Origin: Candidatus Ancaeobacter aquaticus
Lineage (GTDB): Bacteria; Auribacterota; Ancaeobacteria; Ancaeobacterales; Ancaeobacteraceae
NCBI GenBank assembly: GCA_030765405.1
Contig: JAVCCP010000078.1
Location: forward strand, 1 to 64,000
Reading direction: 5' to 3'
Length of the DNA: 64,000 nucleotides
Shown one piece after another: positions 36,451 through 45,712 of this stretch (position 1 is the stretch's first letter; each line of letters starts with the position of its first letter). The notes under the pieces are model-generated. The model was given only the letters and a program-made list of their open reading frames with translations, made no database searches and was not told the DNA's origin. Both the position numbers and the translations under genes were made by a program.

Positions 36451-36526
36451 ATGTATTGAAGGTCGAGAATTTGCCTTAGTCGCCCTTAGGAAACTAGTAG
36501 AGTTTCCAAGGATTTGGTCCCCGAAT

Positions 36527-36643
36527 GTCGAACTATCCCCCCTGTAGTATGATTTTGGAGGATTTATCCGAGAAAATCTAGGGGGGATCAGGGTGAATAT
36601 AGCTATAGAGACAGCCAATAAAATGGCTGTCTCTTATGTTTTT
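36527..36643 (+). ncRNA. structured small RNA candidate, copy 2
   Basis: From 36527 this repeats copy 1 with three substitutions over about 107 bases (AA to GG after the main stem, and one T to C in the terminator loop). All base pairs of the long hairpin and of the AGAGACAGC/GCTGTCTCT terminator are kept. The T tract is weaker (TTATGTTTTT). The bases after it (near 36650-36690) still resemble the bases between the copies, as if a third copy began and was lost. Confidence 0.65.
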
Positions 36644-36714
36644 AAAGCAATACGAGTTTCTAGGGATTTGGGGCTCGAAAGTGAAACTGTTTTTGAAAAT
36701 TTGAGAATGAATGT

Positions 36715-36750
36715 AAAAAACCCTGTAATCATAAGATTATAGGGTTTTTT
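36715..36750. terminator. bidirectional intrinsic terminator
   Basis: AAAAAACCCT and AGGGTTTTTT flank a TAATC/GATTA stem with loop ATAA. It lies between the RNA candidates (plus strand) and the 3' end of the convergent GGDEF gene and can end transcription from both sides. Confidence 0.85.
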
Positions 36751-36778
36751 AATAATTCTATTTGCGGTAACCGCTCAT

Positions 36779-38266
36779 CTATAATTTACACACTTTGTTC
36801 CTGCCGCTTTCTTTTGCTTTATAGAGCGCAGTATCGGCTAATTTAATAAGTTCATCAGGAGATTCTTTCCCGCTTAAAGATGAAACGCCCATACTGATAG
36901 TTACTTTGTAATTATTTCCTTTATCATCAACTGCGACATGTTCTTCTATCTTTTTTCGAATACGATCGGCCAAAATAACGGCATTTTTTCTGGAAGTCTC
37001 TGTAAGCATGATAATAAACTCTTCGCCTCCGTATCGCCCGACAATATCGGTGTCTCTAACACTATTTTTCATGATATTTGCAGTTTCTCTGAGTATTAGA
37101 TCGCCGATTTGATGTCCATATGTATCGTTAACATTCTTGAAATGATCGATATCGCTAAGAATAAGAGAAAGCTTTCTTTTATGTCTAACACATTTGGAAT
37201 ATTCATCATCATACAGTGTTCTGAAGTATCTAATGGTGTTGAGGGTGGTGAGCCCATCTGTTGTTGCTAAATTAAATAATCTCGCATTTTCTATTGCGAT
37301 TGCTGCCTCTGATGAAAGCATGGTCAAAAGTTCCATATCATCCTTGTTGAACACTGTTCCATCTGTTTTGTTCAAAACTTCAACAGCCCCGATGATATTA
37401 TTTTTTACACGAAGAGGTACGCAAAGAATTGATTTTGTTATAAAACCTGTTTTTTTATCTGCACTTTTAAAGAAACGTTTATCTTTTTTTACATTCTGAA
37501 TGAGAAGGGATTTTCCATTTTGTGCAACTGAGCCGATTATTCCTTGTCCCATTTTAAGGCGCATTTCCTTAATTGCTTTTCCTTTTTCACCTTTTGCGAC
37601 GGTGAAAATAAGTTCGTTTGTCTTTGGATCTGTTATGGCAAGTGAACTAGCTTCGGCGTTTAAGGTATTTTTTGCCACGGACATGATTGAATAGAGAAGT
37701 TTGTCTAAGTTTAGTGTTTCTCTTACTGCATGACTTATATCAAATAGAGCTCGTAGTCGTGAGAGCTGTTCTTTGTAATTGTATTGCAGTTTTATATAAT
37801 AGATTTCTTTCTTGAATTTATTGATTTTTAATTCTAAAGATTTTTTATCGGATGCGGGAAAAAATCTTTTCTTGTTTGGGTTAACTATACCGATGGTTCC
37901 TATTTTTTCTTCTCTTATTAATAGAGGAACAATAATAATTGACTTCAAATTTTTATTTATATTGTTGCTGTGAATTGTTTTTATGGAAGATAGTGACTTT
38001 GTTGAAATATCTTTTAGGCTTGTTAAGAGGCTTTTAGGTGGTTCGATTCCCCGTGTGATTATTTTCGTTATTTTTTTAGATTTTCCCATTGGGAAGGAAA
38101 TGAAAGATATTTCAGCATCAAATTTTTTCAGGAAGTAGTCTATAATAGTGTGAAGATAAGCTTCGTAATCTAGTGAAAACTCCATAAAACTTTCAACGTC
38201 ACGGAAGAATGCTACAGATTCTTCCGGTTTGATTTTATCTGATGCTTTTCTTTTTGAATGTACCAT
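36779..38266 (-). CDS. GAF-GAF-GGDEF diguanylate cyclase
   Basis: This 495-aa cytoplasmic protein has two GAF-like sensor regions (about residues 15-150 and 175-325; the second is a clear match, with QGIIGSVAQNGKSL and ILCVPLRV) and a GGDEF domain (about 335-495). The active site reads GGEEF near 412, and an inhibitory I-site RDTD lies five residues before it, so it should make c-di-GMP under product feedback. It is divergent from the exopolysaccharide cluster, a common partner of c-di-GMP control. Confidence 0.92.
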   Translation of the reverse strand: MVHSKRKASDKIKPEESVAFFRDVESFMEFSLDYEAYLHTIIDYFLKKFDAEISFISFPMGKSKKITKIITRGIEPPKSLLTSLKDISTKSLSSIKTIHSNNINKNLKSIIIVPLLIREEKIGTIGIVNPNKKRFFPASDKKSLELKINKFKKEIYYIKLQYNYKEQLSRLRALFDISHAVRETLNLDKLLYSIMSVAKNTLNAEASSLAITDPKTNELIFTVAKGEKGKAIKEMRLKMGQGIIGSVAQNGKSLLIQNVKKDKRFFKSADKKTGFITKSILCVPLRVKNNIIGAVEVLNKTDGTVFNKDDMELLTMLSSEAAIAIENARLFNLATTDGLTTLNTIRYFRTLYDDEYSKCVRHKRKLSLILSDIDHFKNVNDTYGHQIGDLILRETANIMKNSVRDTDIVGRYGGEEFIIMLTETSRKNAVILADRIRKKIEEHVAVDDKGNNYKVTISMGVSSLSGKESPDELIKLADTALYKAKESGRNKVCKL

Positions 38267-38416
38267 AATATAGTATCTCCATGTTCTATGCCTTATATAA
38301 TATGCGATTAGCAGAAAAAGTCAAAACAAAATGTTCTCTGGGTTTATTGAACAAATATACTTGGTTTTCGAACTTTTTTAACAGTATATTTTTATATAAA
38401 AAAAACAAAAAAACAT

Positions 38417-38445
38417 TTGACATATTTTTAATATATCGCTAATAT
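38417..38445 (+). promoter_or_regulatory. strong sigma-70-type promoter of the exopolysaccharide barrel gene
   Basis: TTGACA at 38417-38422 and TAATAT at 38440-38445 are spaced exactly 17 bases. The start codon is 69 bases further, after GGAGGTGA. Confidence 0.65.
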
Positions 38446-38513
38446 TACCCTCAAGTTTAAACAACAAAGAATTATAGTAGTAGTATTCACTCACAACTTA
38501 TGGAGGTGAGAAA

Positions 38514-39722
38514 GTGAAAAAACGTGTAGTTGTATTTGGAGCAATATTGTTAGCGTTGTTATTTGTATCAGAGTCGATGGCTGGTATTTTAGGCGATCAA
38601 ATCAAATATGGAAAATTAGGACACGGTATAAAAATTGGTGATGGAAGAACAGTTGTTCATCCGACTTTTGATTCCCGGGCAACATATGACACCAATATTT
38701 TTATGGATCCTACGAATACAAAAAGCGACTTCTACTTTGACTTCGTTCCGGGGATTGAAGTAAAGGTTCCTTTTTCAAAGCATCTTTTTACGGGAAAATA
38801 CAGTGTTGATTTTTCCCAATATCTTAAGTACAACACTCAAAACTCTCAAGATCAGCTTGCATCGACGGGTTTGATATTTGATTTTGATAAAGTGTACGTA
38901 AAACAGAATAACAGATTCATTGATACAGCATCACGGTCTGGAACTGAATTTACGTCAAAGGTGCAAAGAAGAAACTATACAGCCGATATTTTAGCTGGCG
39001 CTAACTTTAATCTTCTTACCTTTGAAGGCGCTTATTCATACTTCCTCGAAAAATATGTAGAACAAGCATATGAAAATTTAAATAGACATGATCAAATTTT
39101 CACCGGTAGCGCATTTTACAGAATATTTCCTAAGACAGAGTTGATAGCAGAAAGTGACGTTGGCATAGTGCGATACGATACCGAGGGAGGTAATTTCAGA
39201 GATAATAATTATTACCGGGTACGCGGTGGTGTGCGCGGTAAAATCACAAACAAGCTAACAGGTATTGCAAAAGTAGGTTGGATATTAAAGGATTATCGAC
39301 AATCCGATCAAACGGACTTTAATTCGGCTACAACGTTTTTGTCATTTATTCACGATTTTACTGATTCTACAAAGTTTGCGGTTATGTATGAAAGAGCACC
39401 TCGCGAAGCAACATTCGGTGATAATAACTGGTATTTATCAAATAGAGTAACATTCCAGGTTGATCAAAAGATTATGAATAAGCTCGATGCTTTTTTCAAA
39501 TTTGCTTATGATAGAGTAACCTATCCTGAAGAAACAACGATTGGTTTAAAGACAGAGAAGAGAAAAGATAATCTTTGGACTTTTAATACGGGGCTCAATT
39601 ATACGATTCAGGAATGGATTACGGCAGGTATCGAATATGAGTATGCTACAAAGTCGTCAGACTTCGAAATTTTTGGGTATGACAGACACCTTGTAATAAG
39701 TAAGCTGAATCTGAAATTCTAA
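38514..39722 (+). CDS. outer-membrane beta-barrel protein of the exopolysaccharide cluster
   Basis: This 402-aa protein has a signal peptide (VVVFGAILLALLFVSESMA) and then alternating amphipathic strands (for example GKYSVDFSQYLKYN, ITAGIEYEYAT) ending in KLNLKF, a C-terminal strand with a final aromatic residue as recognised by the BAM machinery. Barrel proteins of this type occur at the head of exosortase/EPS clusters and may form the export pore or an anchor. It starts at GTG with GGAGGTGA four bases before it. A strong hairpin terminator separates it from the wza-like gene. Confidence 0.75.
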   Translation: MKKRVVVFGAILLALLFVSESMAGILGDQIKYGKLGHGIKIGDGRTVVHPTFDSRATYDTNIFMDPTNTKSDFYFDFVPGIEVKVPFSKHLFTGKYSVDFSQYLKYNTQNSQDQLASTGLIFDFDKVYVKQNNRFIDTASRSGTEFTSKVQRRNYTADILAGANFNLLTFEGAYSYFLEKYVEQAYENLNRHDQIFTGSAFYRIFPKTELIAESDVGIVRYDTEGGNFRDNNYYRVRGGVRGKITNKLTGIAKVGWILKDYRQSDQTDFNSATTFLSFIHDFTDSTKFAVMYERAPREATFGDNNWYLSNRVTFQVDQKIMNKLDAFFKFAYDRVTYPEETTIGLKTEKRKDNLWTFNTGLNYTIQEWITAGIEYEYATKSSDFEIFGYDRHLVISKLNLKF

Positions 39723-39759
39723 AGCAGTTGAGGAAATAAGTTGATTTAAAGATATTAAA

Positions 39760-39813
39760 AGCGCGAATACTGTGAGGAAGGTTAAATACCTTAAGTATTC
39801 GCGCTTTTTTTTA
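39760..39813 (+). terminator. intrinsic terminator/attenuator between the barrel and wza-like genes
   Basis: AGCGCGAATAC at 39760-39770 pairs with GTATTCGCGCT at 39795-39805, followed by eight T. The 24-base loop contains its own stem (AAGGT with ACCTT). It ends 20 bases before the wza-like ATG, so it either ends the barrel transcript or controls read-through into the export operon. Confidence 0.88.
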
Positions 39814-39832
39814 AAGTTTGAGGGTTTTTACA

Positions 39833-40456
39833 ATGAAAAAATATGCTATTAAATGTATCTCATGTTTGCTTGTTGGTGTTTTTTTAGTTGCGCATAGCGG
39901 TATTTCTTTTGCAAAAGCACCAGTAGAGCTCCCAAAATCGAGCAAAAATAAAACTGATTATCAGTTAGGGCCTGATGATGTTCTCATTATCAATGTATAT
40001 GGTGAAGCGGACTTAAATACAGGTAAAGAAGGTATGAGAGTGCGTGTGTCTGCAAGCGGGTCTATTACGTATCCCTTTGTTGGTAAATTATACGTGAAAG
40101 ATATGACCGTTTCAGAAGTAGAAGATAAGATTGCTGAAATATTAAGTGACGGATATATAGTTGATCCTAAGGTAACAATATTTTGTGAGCAGAATGCGAA
40201 AGTGTATGTGTTTGGGCAGGTAAATAGTCCCGGCGCATATCCACTTATTACCGGCATGACTCTTCTTTCTGGTATTGCCATGGCTGGAGGTTTTACAAAA
40301 ATTGCTGTACAAAGCAAGATAAAGCTTGTCCGTCATCATGGTCACGAAAAGAAGATGTACGAGGTCAGGGTAAAGGACATTCTTAAAGGTGATTTGACTA
40401 AAGATATAGAACTAGAGAGAAATGATACTATTATTGTAATGGAAAGTTTCTTTTAA
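39833..40456 (+). CDS. Wza-like polysaccharide export protein
   Basis: This 207-aa protein has a signal peptide ending near KYAIKCISCLLVGVFLVAHSG, then the Poly_export domain (YQLGPDDVLIINVYGEADL ... VSASGSITYPFVGKLYVKDMTVSEVEDKIAEIL) and an SLBB domain (VYVFGQVNSPGAYPLITGMTLLSGIAMAGGF). It forms the outer-membrane end of a Wza-Wzc export channel. It is shorter than E. coli Wza and has one SLBB domain. The ATG at 39833 is used because the upstream TTG at 39818 lies next to the terminator. Confidence 0.92.
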   Translation: MKKYAIKCISCLLVGVFLVAHSGISFAKAPVELPKSSKNKTDYQLGPDDVLIINVYGEADLNTGKEGMRVRVSASGSITYPFVGKLYVKDMTVSEVEDKIAEILSDGYIVDPKVTIFCEQNAKVYVFGQVNSPGAYPLITGMTLLSGIAMAGGFTKIAVQSKIKLVRHHGHEKKMYEVRVKDILKGDLTKDIELERNDTIIVMESFF

Positions 40457-40491
40457 TATTAATAATGAGTAACATTTATGCAGGTGGTGTG

Positions 40492-42447
40492 ATGGAATCA
40501 GCAAATCAAATGGTAACGAATAAAAATGAACGTTCAATACGAGACTATTTTAAAATAGTATTGAAAAGAAAATGGCTCGTGATATGTATATTTCTTGTGG
40601 TTGTTATATCCGTTACGATTTATACGCTTAATCAGGAGAATATATATCGGTCGGTAAATACATTAATGATCGATAAGGAAGCGCCAACAATAGTGCAGTT
40701 TCAGGGAAAAGAAGTGGTTTCTCTCGGTGATGAAACAGGCGGGTATCGGGACTATTATCAGACGCAATATAAGATTATTAAGAGTTTGAATATTCTTCAG
40801 AAGGTATATAAGGAGTTGCGGTTAAAGAACGATACGTATTACAATAATAATAATACTTCTAAGTATCCATTCCAATCTTTTGTGAATTCTATCAAGGTTA
40901 TTCCCGTTCTTAATACAAGGCTTATTAGAGTTGCTGTGGATCACAATAATCCTATCAAAGCAGCGCTTGTCGCTAACAAGGTTGCTGAAGTATATCGGGA
41001 AGAAAATCTGGCTAGAAAATTGAGAGCTACTAAAGAAGCGGTAACCTTTCTTGATAGTGAAGTAGTTGATTTTAAAAAGAAAGTGACCGGTGCAGAGAAT
41101 AAATTGCAAAGATATAAGGAAAGTCATTCATTAACCGAACTTCCAACAGAAGGATACCTTGCTCAAATAAGAGCAATGGAGATTGAAGAAAATGACCTAA
41201 AAACGAAGCTTGCGGAACTAAAAAAACGATACAAAGAAAAACATCCGACGGTTGTTGAAGCAAAGACACGTTTAGATTCTATACAAAAAAGAATTAAAGA
41301 AGAGACGGACGAAACATTAAAACTGCATAAAACATTGATTGATTATAATGTTTTGTCGAGGGAAACAGAGTCAAATCAGCAGTTATTGAATAATCTTATC
41401 CAACGGTCTAAAGAAACAAATTTATCTCAATCAATAAAAACGAATAATATTGAAGTCATAGAATATGCATACCCATCAATAAAGCCAATAAAACCGCGGG
41501 TGAGACTTAATATTGCTCTCGCTATGGTAATAGGGTTGATTGGTGGCGTGGGAATGGCATTTCTATTAGATGCGCTGGATAATACGCTAAAATCTCCGGA
41601 AGATATTGAGCAACACCTTCAGTTGCCCTTTCTTGGTTTTATTCCGTCAGTGCAAAGGAAAGACGCAAAAAAGGTCGCGGATATTGATACTATTGCTCAT
41701 GTAGCGCCAAAATCAACGGTCTCGGAAGCGTATAGAGCGGTGAGAACGGCTATTATGTTTTCAACGCCTGGTGAGCCGGCAAAAGTTCTTACGGTAACGA
41801 GCTCAAATCCTCGTGAAGGAAAGACAACGTCAGCTATAAATATTGCTATTGCTATGGCAAATGCAGGGGATAAAGTCCTCATAATTGATGCTGATATGAG
41901 AAAACCACGTATTCATAAGACATTTAGTGTTGATAACACCACCGGGTTAAGTAATCTCATAGTGGGTAATACAGATATTGAAAATGTTATTCATAAAACT
42001 GAAGTGCCAAATTTATCAGTGATAAGCTCAGGGCCTATTCCGCCAAATCCGTCGGAACTATTGCATCCAAAAAACATGGTTGAGATCCTCAATACATTAA
42101 AGGATAACTATGACAGAATAGTCTTTGATTCACCGCCAATCTCTGCAGTAACTGATTCTGTAATCTTGGGGGCACTCTCTGATGGTGTTATAATGGTTAT
42201 ACATTGCGGGAAAACTCCTCGAGAAGCATGTTTATTTGCAAAGCAGAAGATTACTGATGCACGGGGAAGGATACTAGGGGTTATTCTAAATAATGTAGCT
42301 CTCCATAAGGACGCCTATTATTATTACTATTATTATAGATATAATTATTCTTATTATGGCCATGATGGAAAAACAAAAAAACGTGTAAGTTCCAACACTC
42401 AAAATAACAAGGTTGCGGCTAAAGAAAAAGAAGAAATTCCGGTTTAA
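40492..42447 (+). CDS. Wzc-like chain-length regulator fused to BY-kinase
   Basis: This 651-aa inner-membrane protein has a Wzz domain with two membrane helices (about residues 30-50 and 335-355) and a periplasmic coiled coil, then a cytoplasmic tyrosine kinase: Walker A in NPREGKTTSA near 436, Walker A' in VLIIDADMRKP near 463, and Walker B in RIVFDSPP. The tail (about 608-625) has eleven tyrosines in 16 residues, the autophosphorylation cluster. It sets polymer length and drives export. The ATG at 40492 with AGGTGG upstream is preferred over 40465, which has no ribosome binding site. Confidence 0.93.
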   Translation: MESANQMVTNKNERSIRDYFKIVLKRKWLVICIFLVVVISVTIYTLNQENIYRSVNTLMIDKEAPTIVQFQGKEVVSLGDETGGYRDYYQTQYKIIKSLNILQKVYKELRLKNDTYYNNNNTSKYPFQSFVNSIKVIPVLNTRLIRVAVDHNNPIKAALVANKVAEVYREENLARKLRATKEAVTFLDSEVVDFKKKVTGAENKLQRYKESHSLTELPTEGYLAQIRAMEIEENDLKTKLAELKKRYKEKHPTVVEAKTRLDSIQKRIKEETDETLKLHKTLIDYNVLSRETESNQQLLNNLIQRSKETNLSQSIKTNNIEVIEYAYPSIKPIKPRVRLNIALAMVIGLIGGVGMAFLLDALDNTLKSPEDIEQHLQLPFLGFIPSVQRKDAKKVADIDTIAHVAPKSTVSEAYRAVRTAIMFSTPGEPAKVLTVTSSNPREGKTTSAINIAIAMANAGDKVLIIDADMRKPRIHKTFSVDNTTGLSNLIVGNTDIENVIHKTEVPNLSVISSGPIPPNPSELLHPKNMVEILNTLKDNYDRIVFDSPPISAVTDSVILGALSDGVIMVIHCGKTPREACLFAKQKITDARGRILGVILNNVALHKDAYYYYYYYRYNYSYYGHDGKTKKRVSSNTQNNKVAAKEKEEIPV

Positions 42448-42481
42448 GCCGCATTATTGTTCTTAATACATTATTATTACT

Positions 42482-43252
42482 ATGATAGATCTACATTCCC
42501 ATATTCTTCCAGGCATTGATGACGGTGCAAAAACTATTGAAGAATCCCTGGAAATGGGGCGTATTGCATATCGTGATGGAATAAGGTCTATTGTTGCCAC
42601 CCCGCACACATTAAACGGCGTATATGATAATTCGAGAGAAAACATCATAGAGGCCGTACACGTAATGCAAGGTCATTTTAAAGATGCCGGGATCGACATT
42701 ACTCTTTATCCCGGTGCAGAGGTACAATTAGACGATCAGATTGCACACCATATAGAGTCAGGATATTTGCTAACATTGAATGATATGGGGAAGTATATTT
42801 TTATAGAATTACCCGTACATGTAATTCCTCAGCATTTAGATAGTCTTTTTTTTGATCTAAAAATGAAAGGCATTACTCCGATTATTACACATCCCGAACG
42901 TAATATGTTTATCGAGAAAGATGTTAATATTCTTTTTGAATTTGTTGAAAAAGGGGTGTTATCTCAGATAACGGCATCAAGTTTAACAGGTGAGTTTGGT
43001 TCAGGCGTAAAGGCATGCGCTAAGAAACTCTTAAAATGTAAGCTGGTCCACATTATAGCTACTGATTCACACGCGACTACTCACCGGGTGCCAATATTGA
43101 GTGAAGGGGTGAAGGTTGCATCACAAATTGTTGGTAAAGAAGATGCCCAGTCTATGGTGATAGATGTTCCTCAAAAGGTCATTAATGGTGACGTGTTTTA
43201 CGCGGAAGATCCGCAAAAACAACGATCATTTTTTTCATTCTTTAACAAGTAA
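42482..43252 (+). CDS. CpsB/YwqE-type tyrosine-protein phosphatase (PHP)
   Basis: This 256-aa PHP-fold phosphatase begins MIDLHSHILPGIDDGAKT (the metal-binding HSH motif) and has further ligands in ATPHT, PGAEVQ, THPERN and ATDSHA. It removes phosphate from the tyrosine tail of the BY-kinase encoded just upstream, so the two genes form the phosphorylation cycle that controls polysaccharide export. Length is normal. Confidence 0.93.
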   Translation: MIDLHSHILPGIDDGAKTIEESLEMGRIAYRDGIRSIVATPHTLNGVYDNSRENIIEAVHVMQGHFKDAGIDITLYPGAEVQLDDQIAHHIESGYLLTLNDMGKYIFIELPVHVIPQHLDSLFFDLKMKGITPIITHPERNMFIEKDVNILFEFVEKGVLSQITASSLTGEFGSGVKACAKKLLKCKLVHIIATDSHATTHRVPILSEGVKVASQIVGKEDAQSMVIDVPQKVINGDVFYAEDPQKQRSFFSFFNK

Positions 43253-43290
43253 ACGGTACTCCATAATTCCTAAAACATAAAAAAGAATCT

Positions 43291-45708
43291 ATGAGAAGAG
43301 AAAAATTCCTATCAGTCCTAGACGGTATACCTGAAATTATTCTTATAGTAGTCCTTATATATATATTACTTCCCTTTAGCAATACTCTCTCATATTTTTA
43401 TGGTGTTCTGAGCTGTGCCGTTATTTTTCTTGTAATACACTGGTATCTGCAGAATGTGGCGCATAAATCAATATATTATGTTAAAACAAAGATGTTTCTT
43501 CTCTTTGTTTTTATTATTGGCCTTGCTTTGATTTATGTCATACCGTTACCGGCTGCTATAGTGAAAGTCTTTTCTCCTGAAACGTATTCACTGTATGATA
43601 GTATTAGCAGGGTTAAATGGTCAGGCTCTATCCCGATATCAATAAACCCGCATCATGCAACAATAAATCTATATTCTTTAGTTTTATATGGATGTTTCTT
43701 TTTTCTTTTTGTGTTTTGCATAAAAAATACGGACTACATAAAGAAGATGTTGTTTCTCGTACTGTTTTTTTGTGCTTTATACTCGCTTCTATGGATAATA
43801 AAATTGGTTTATATTGATTTTTCGCAGATGATTGCGCGTACAATAGATTTTGATAACAAGGGTGAAGGAATCCTCCTGAACAAAAATATGTTCTCTTGGT
43901 TTTTACTGCTTTCATACTTTCTCGCCTGCGGTTTTATGGCAGGAGATATTGACGGCAATAAAAAACAGTATGTCATAACATGTTTTGTGATAATGACGCT
44001 ATGTATTGTCGCGATATCAAGTGGTATTGTCTTTAAGAGTTTTTTTATCGGGATTTGTTTTTTCTCCATTTTGTCTTTGCTTGTATCAAAGATGAAAAAA
44101 ACTGTTAAATGGGTTCTTGGTACTGCACTAATAGTTATTATGTACTATATATTAAAAAATATTGAAGGAATATGGAGTGTCTTGCCACATTTTTTTCAAA
44201 ATCATGATATTTCCCCACAAAAGAGTAATTTGAGCACGTTGTATGCTAGCTATGGAGTAGGCGGCGTAGGGCTATATGCATGCATAATAGGGGTATATTA
44301 TTATCGCTTAATTAAAATGATATTAAAGAGAAATGACATAACCGTTAAGATGCTTGCAATAGGCGGATTGTCAGGGATAGTGGCATTACTCTACGGGGCA
44401 TTATTTTGCGTTCCGTTCCAAAGTGCAACAATAGTGTTTATGTGTGTTTTTGTTATGGCGAGCATCTATGTGTTGCTGAGAATAAGAATGAATGAATCAA
44501 GTAAAACTGGTGAAGAAGTATTTACGGATTACACGATTAAAAAGTTACATAAATGGCAATCGTATATAGCGGTGAGTCTTGGTGTTCTGCTGACAGTTCT
44601 TATATGCACAAAAGTAATTAAGCTTACTATTGCGCAGCATTATTTCAGTAAGATAATGAATCGAACCGAACAAGTCAAAATAATTAAAAAGGGTAATGAT
44701 CGTACGATGATTAGCAAGCTCTCTCCGTCATGCTTAGAAAAAGATCTGCAGTATGCTGAAAAAGCCATTGATTATGATCAAAAGAATCCATTGTATCATT
44801 ATACACTGGGGCGTCTCTACGATCTTTCAGCTGATATAAGCACTACTCCTTCTCAGCAGATGATAAAAAATGCATTGGAAGAGTATGAAAAAGCGGTGAT
44901 ATTGTCTCCGGGAAATACGTTATTTAGAAATGCGGTAACGATTGCTTCTAAGGGGATATTTTTGGATAATAAAAATACGACAGGAAGAGAACGAGAAAAT
45001 GTCTCTAGTAAGGTATCGCTTATTGATAAAAAAACCGATAACACTGATTCAGCTAGATACATACATGAAATAATTCTTGGGGCGCTGAAGTATACTGATG
45101 ATTATAATGAGTTAAAGGTGCTTGTGAAAAATGAAGAGGAGGGCGTATACCACCTGACAATTATCCTTTTTGATAATATGAAATTTGAAAAAAATAAAAA
45201 TGCATTTATGCAAGATATGAAATTGGCATCGAAAGAGGAAAGGTATCAATATGTTCATGCGCTTTCAGATATTTTAGTGCAAAAAGGTGCATTTGCTGAT
45301 GCGGTAAATTTGATGGAAGAATATGCAGAAAATAACCCGCATAATATTGAAGCGGTGTCTTGGATCGTTGAAACGGTGCCTAATTATCCGCGAAATTATA
45401 ATTTTGAATATGTAAAAAATGTTTTTAAACGTGCGCACAATGCAAATCCTGAAAACATATATGTATTACATAAATATGTGCATTATTTATATATAAAGAG
45501 AGAATATGCGAGCGTAATAAAAGTGTTATCTGATATTGCAAAAAAACGAGATTTACATAATAATGAGCTGTATGAAATAGGGAAGTCATATGAACAGTTA
45601 GGTGACAAAAAAGAAGCAATTACGTTCTATGAGTTGATATTAAAAAGTGATCCTGGAAATTATGAAGTAAAGGAAAGAGTCCGGAAACTGTCAGGGAGCC
45701 AGAAGTAA
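43291..45708 (+). CDS. O-antigen ligase/polymerase-like membrane protein with TPR tail
   Basis: This 805-aa protein has about ten to twelve membrane helices over residues 10-450, with an ILLNKNMFSWFLLLSYF segment that parallels the NKNNFANY motif of the next gene. The soluble C-terminal 350 residues have TPR-like repeats, clearest at the end (YEIGKSYEQLGDKKEAITFYELIL) and near HYTLGRLYDLSADIS. It is probably a Wzy-type polymerase or ligase of the exopolysaccharide with a periplasmic TPR platform. The family match is weaker than for the next gene. Confidence 0.68.
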   Translation: MRREKFLSVLDGIPEIILIVVLIYILLPFSNTLSYFYGVLSCAVIFLVIHWYLQNVAHKSIYYVKTKMFLLFVFIIGLALIYVIPLPAAIVKVFSPETYSLYDSISRVKWSGSIPISINPHHATINLYSLVLYGCFFFLFVFCIKNTDYIKKMLFLVLFFCALYSLLWIIKLVYIDFSQMIARTIDFDNKGEGILLNKNMFSWFLLLSYFLACGFMAGDIDGNKKQYVITCFVIMTLCIVAISSGIVFKSFFIGICFFSILSLLVSKMKKTVKWVLGTALIVIMYYILKNIEGIWSVLPHFFQNHDISPQKSNLSTLYASYGVGGVGLYACIIGVYYYRLIKMILKRNDITVKMLAIGGLSGIVALLYGALFCVPFQSATIVFMCVFVMASIYVLLRIRMNESSKTGEEVFTDYTIKKLHKWQSYIAVSLGVLLTVLICTKVIKLTIAQHYFSKIMNRTEQVKIIKKGNDRTMISKLSPSCLEKDLQYAEKAIDYDQKNPLYHYTLGRLYDLSADISTTPSQQMIKNALEEYEKAVILSPGNTLFRNAVTIASKGIFLDNKNTTGRERENVSSKVSLIDKKTDNTDSARYIHEIILGALKYTDDYNELKVLVKNEEEGVYHLTIILFDNMKFEKNKNAFMQDMKLASKEERYQYVHALSDILVQKGAFADAVNLMEEYAENNPHNIEAVSWIVETVPNYPRNYNFEYVKNVFKRAHNANPENIYVLHKYVHYLYIKREYASVIKVLSDIAKKRDLHNNELYEIGKSYEQLGDKKEAITFYELILKSDPGNYEVKERVRKLSGSQK

Positions 45709-45712
45709 TAAT

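Noticed and set aside
36336-36643. known riboswitch (c-di-GMP, cobalamin or SAM type)
   Set aside because: The sequence lacks the recalled core motifs, is followed by its own terminator and no downstream gene, and is tandemly repeated; no class fits.
38041-38070. tRNA T-arm-like GTTCGATTCCCC
   Set aside because: It lies within the GGDEF protein gene and no acceptor or anticodon arms can be formed around it.
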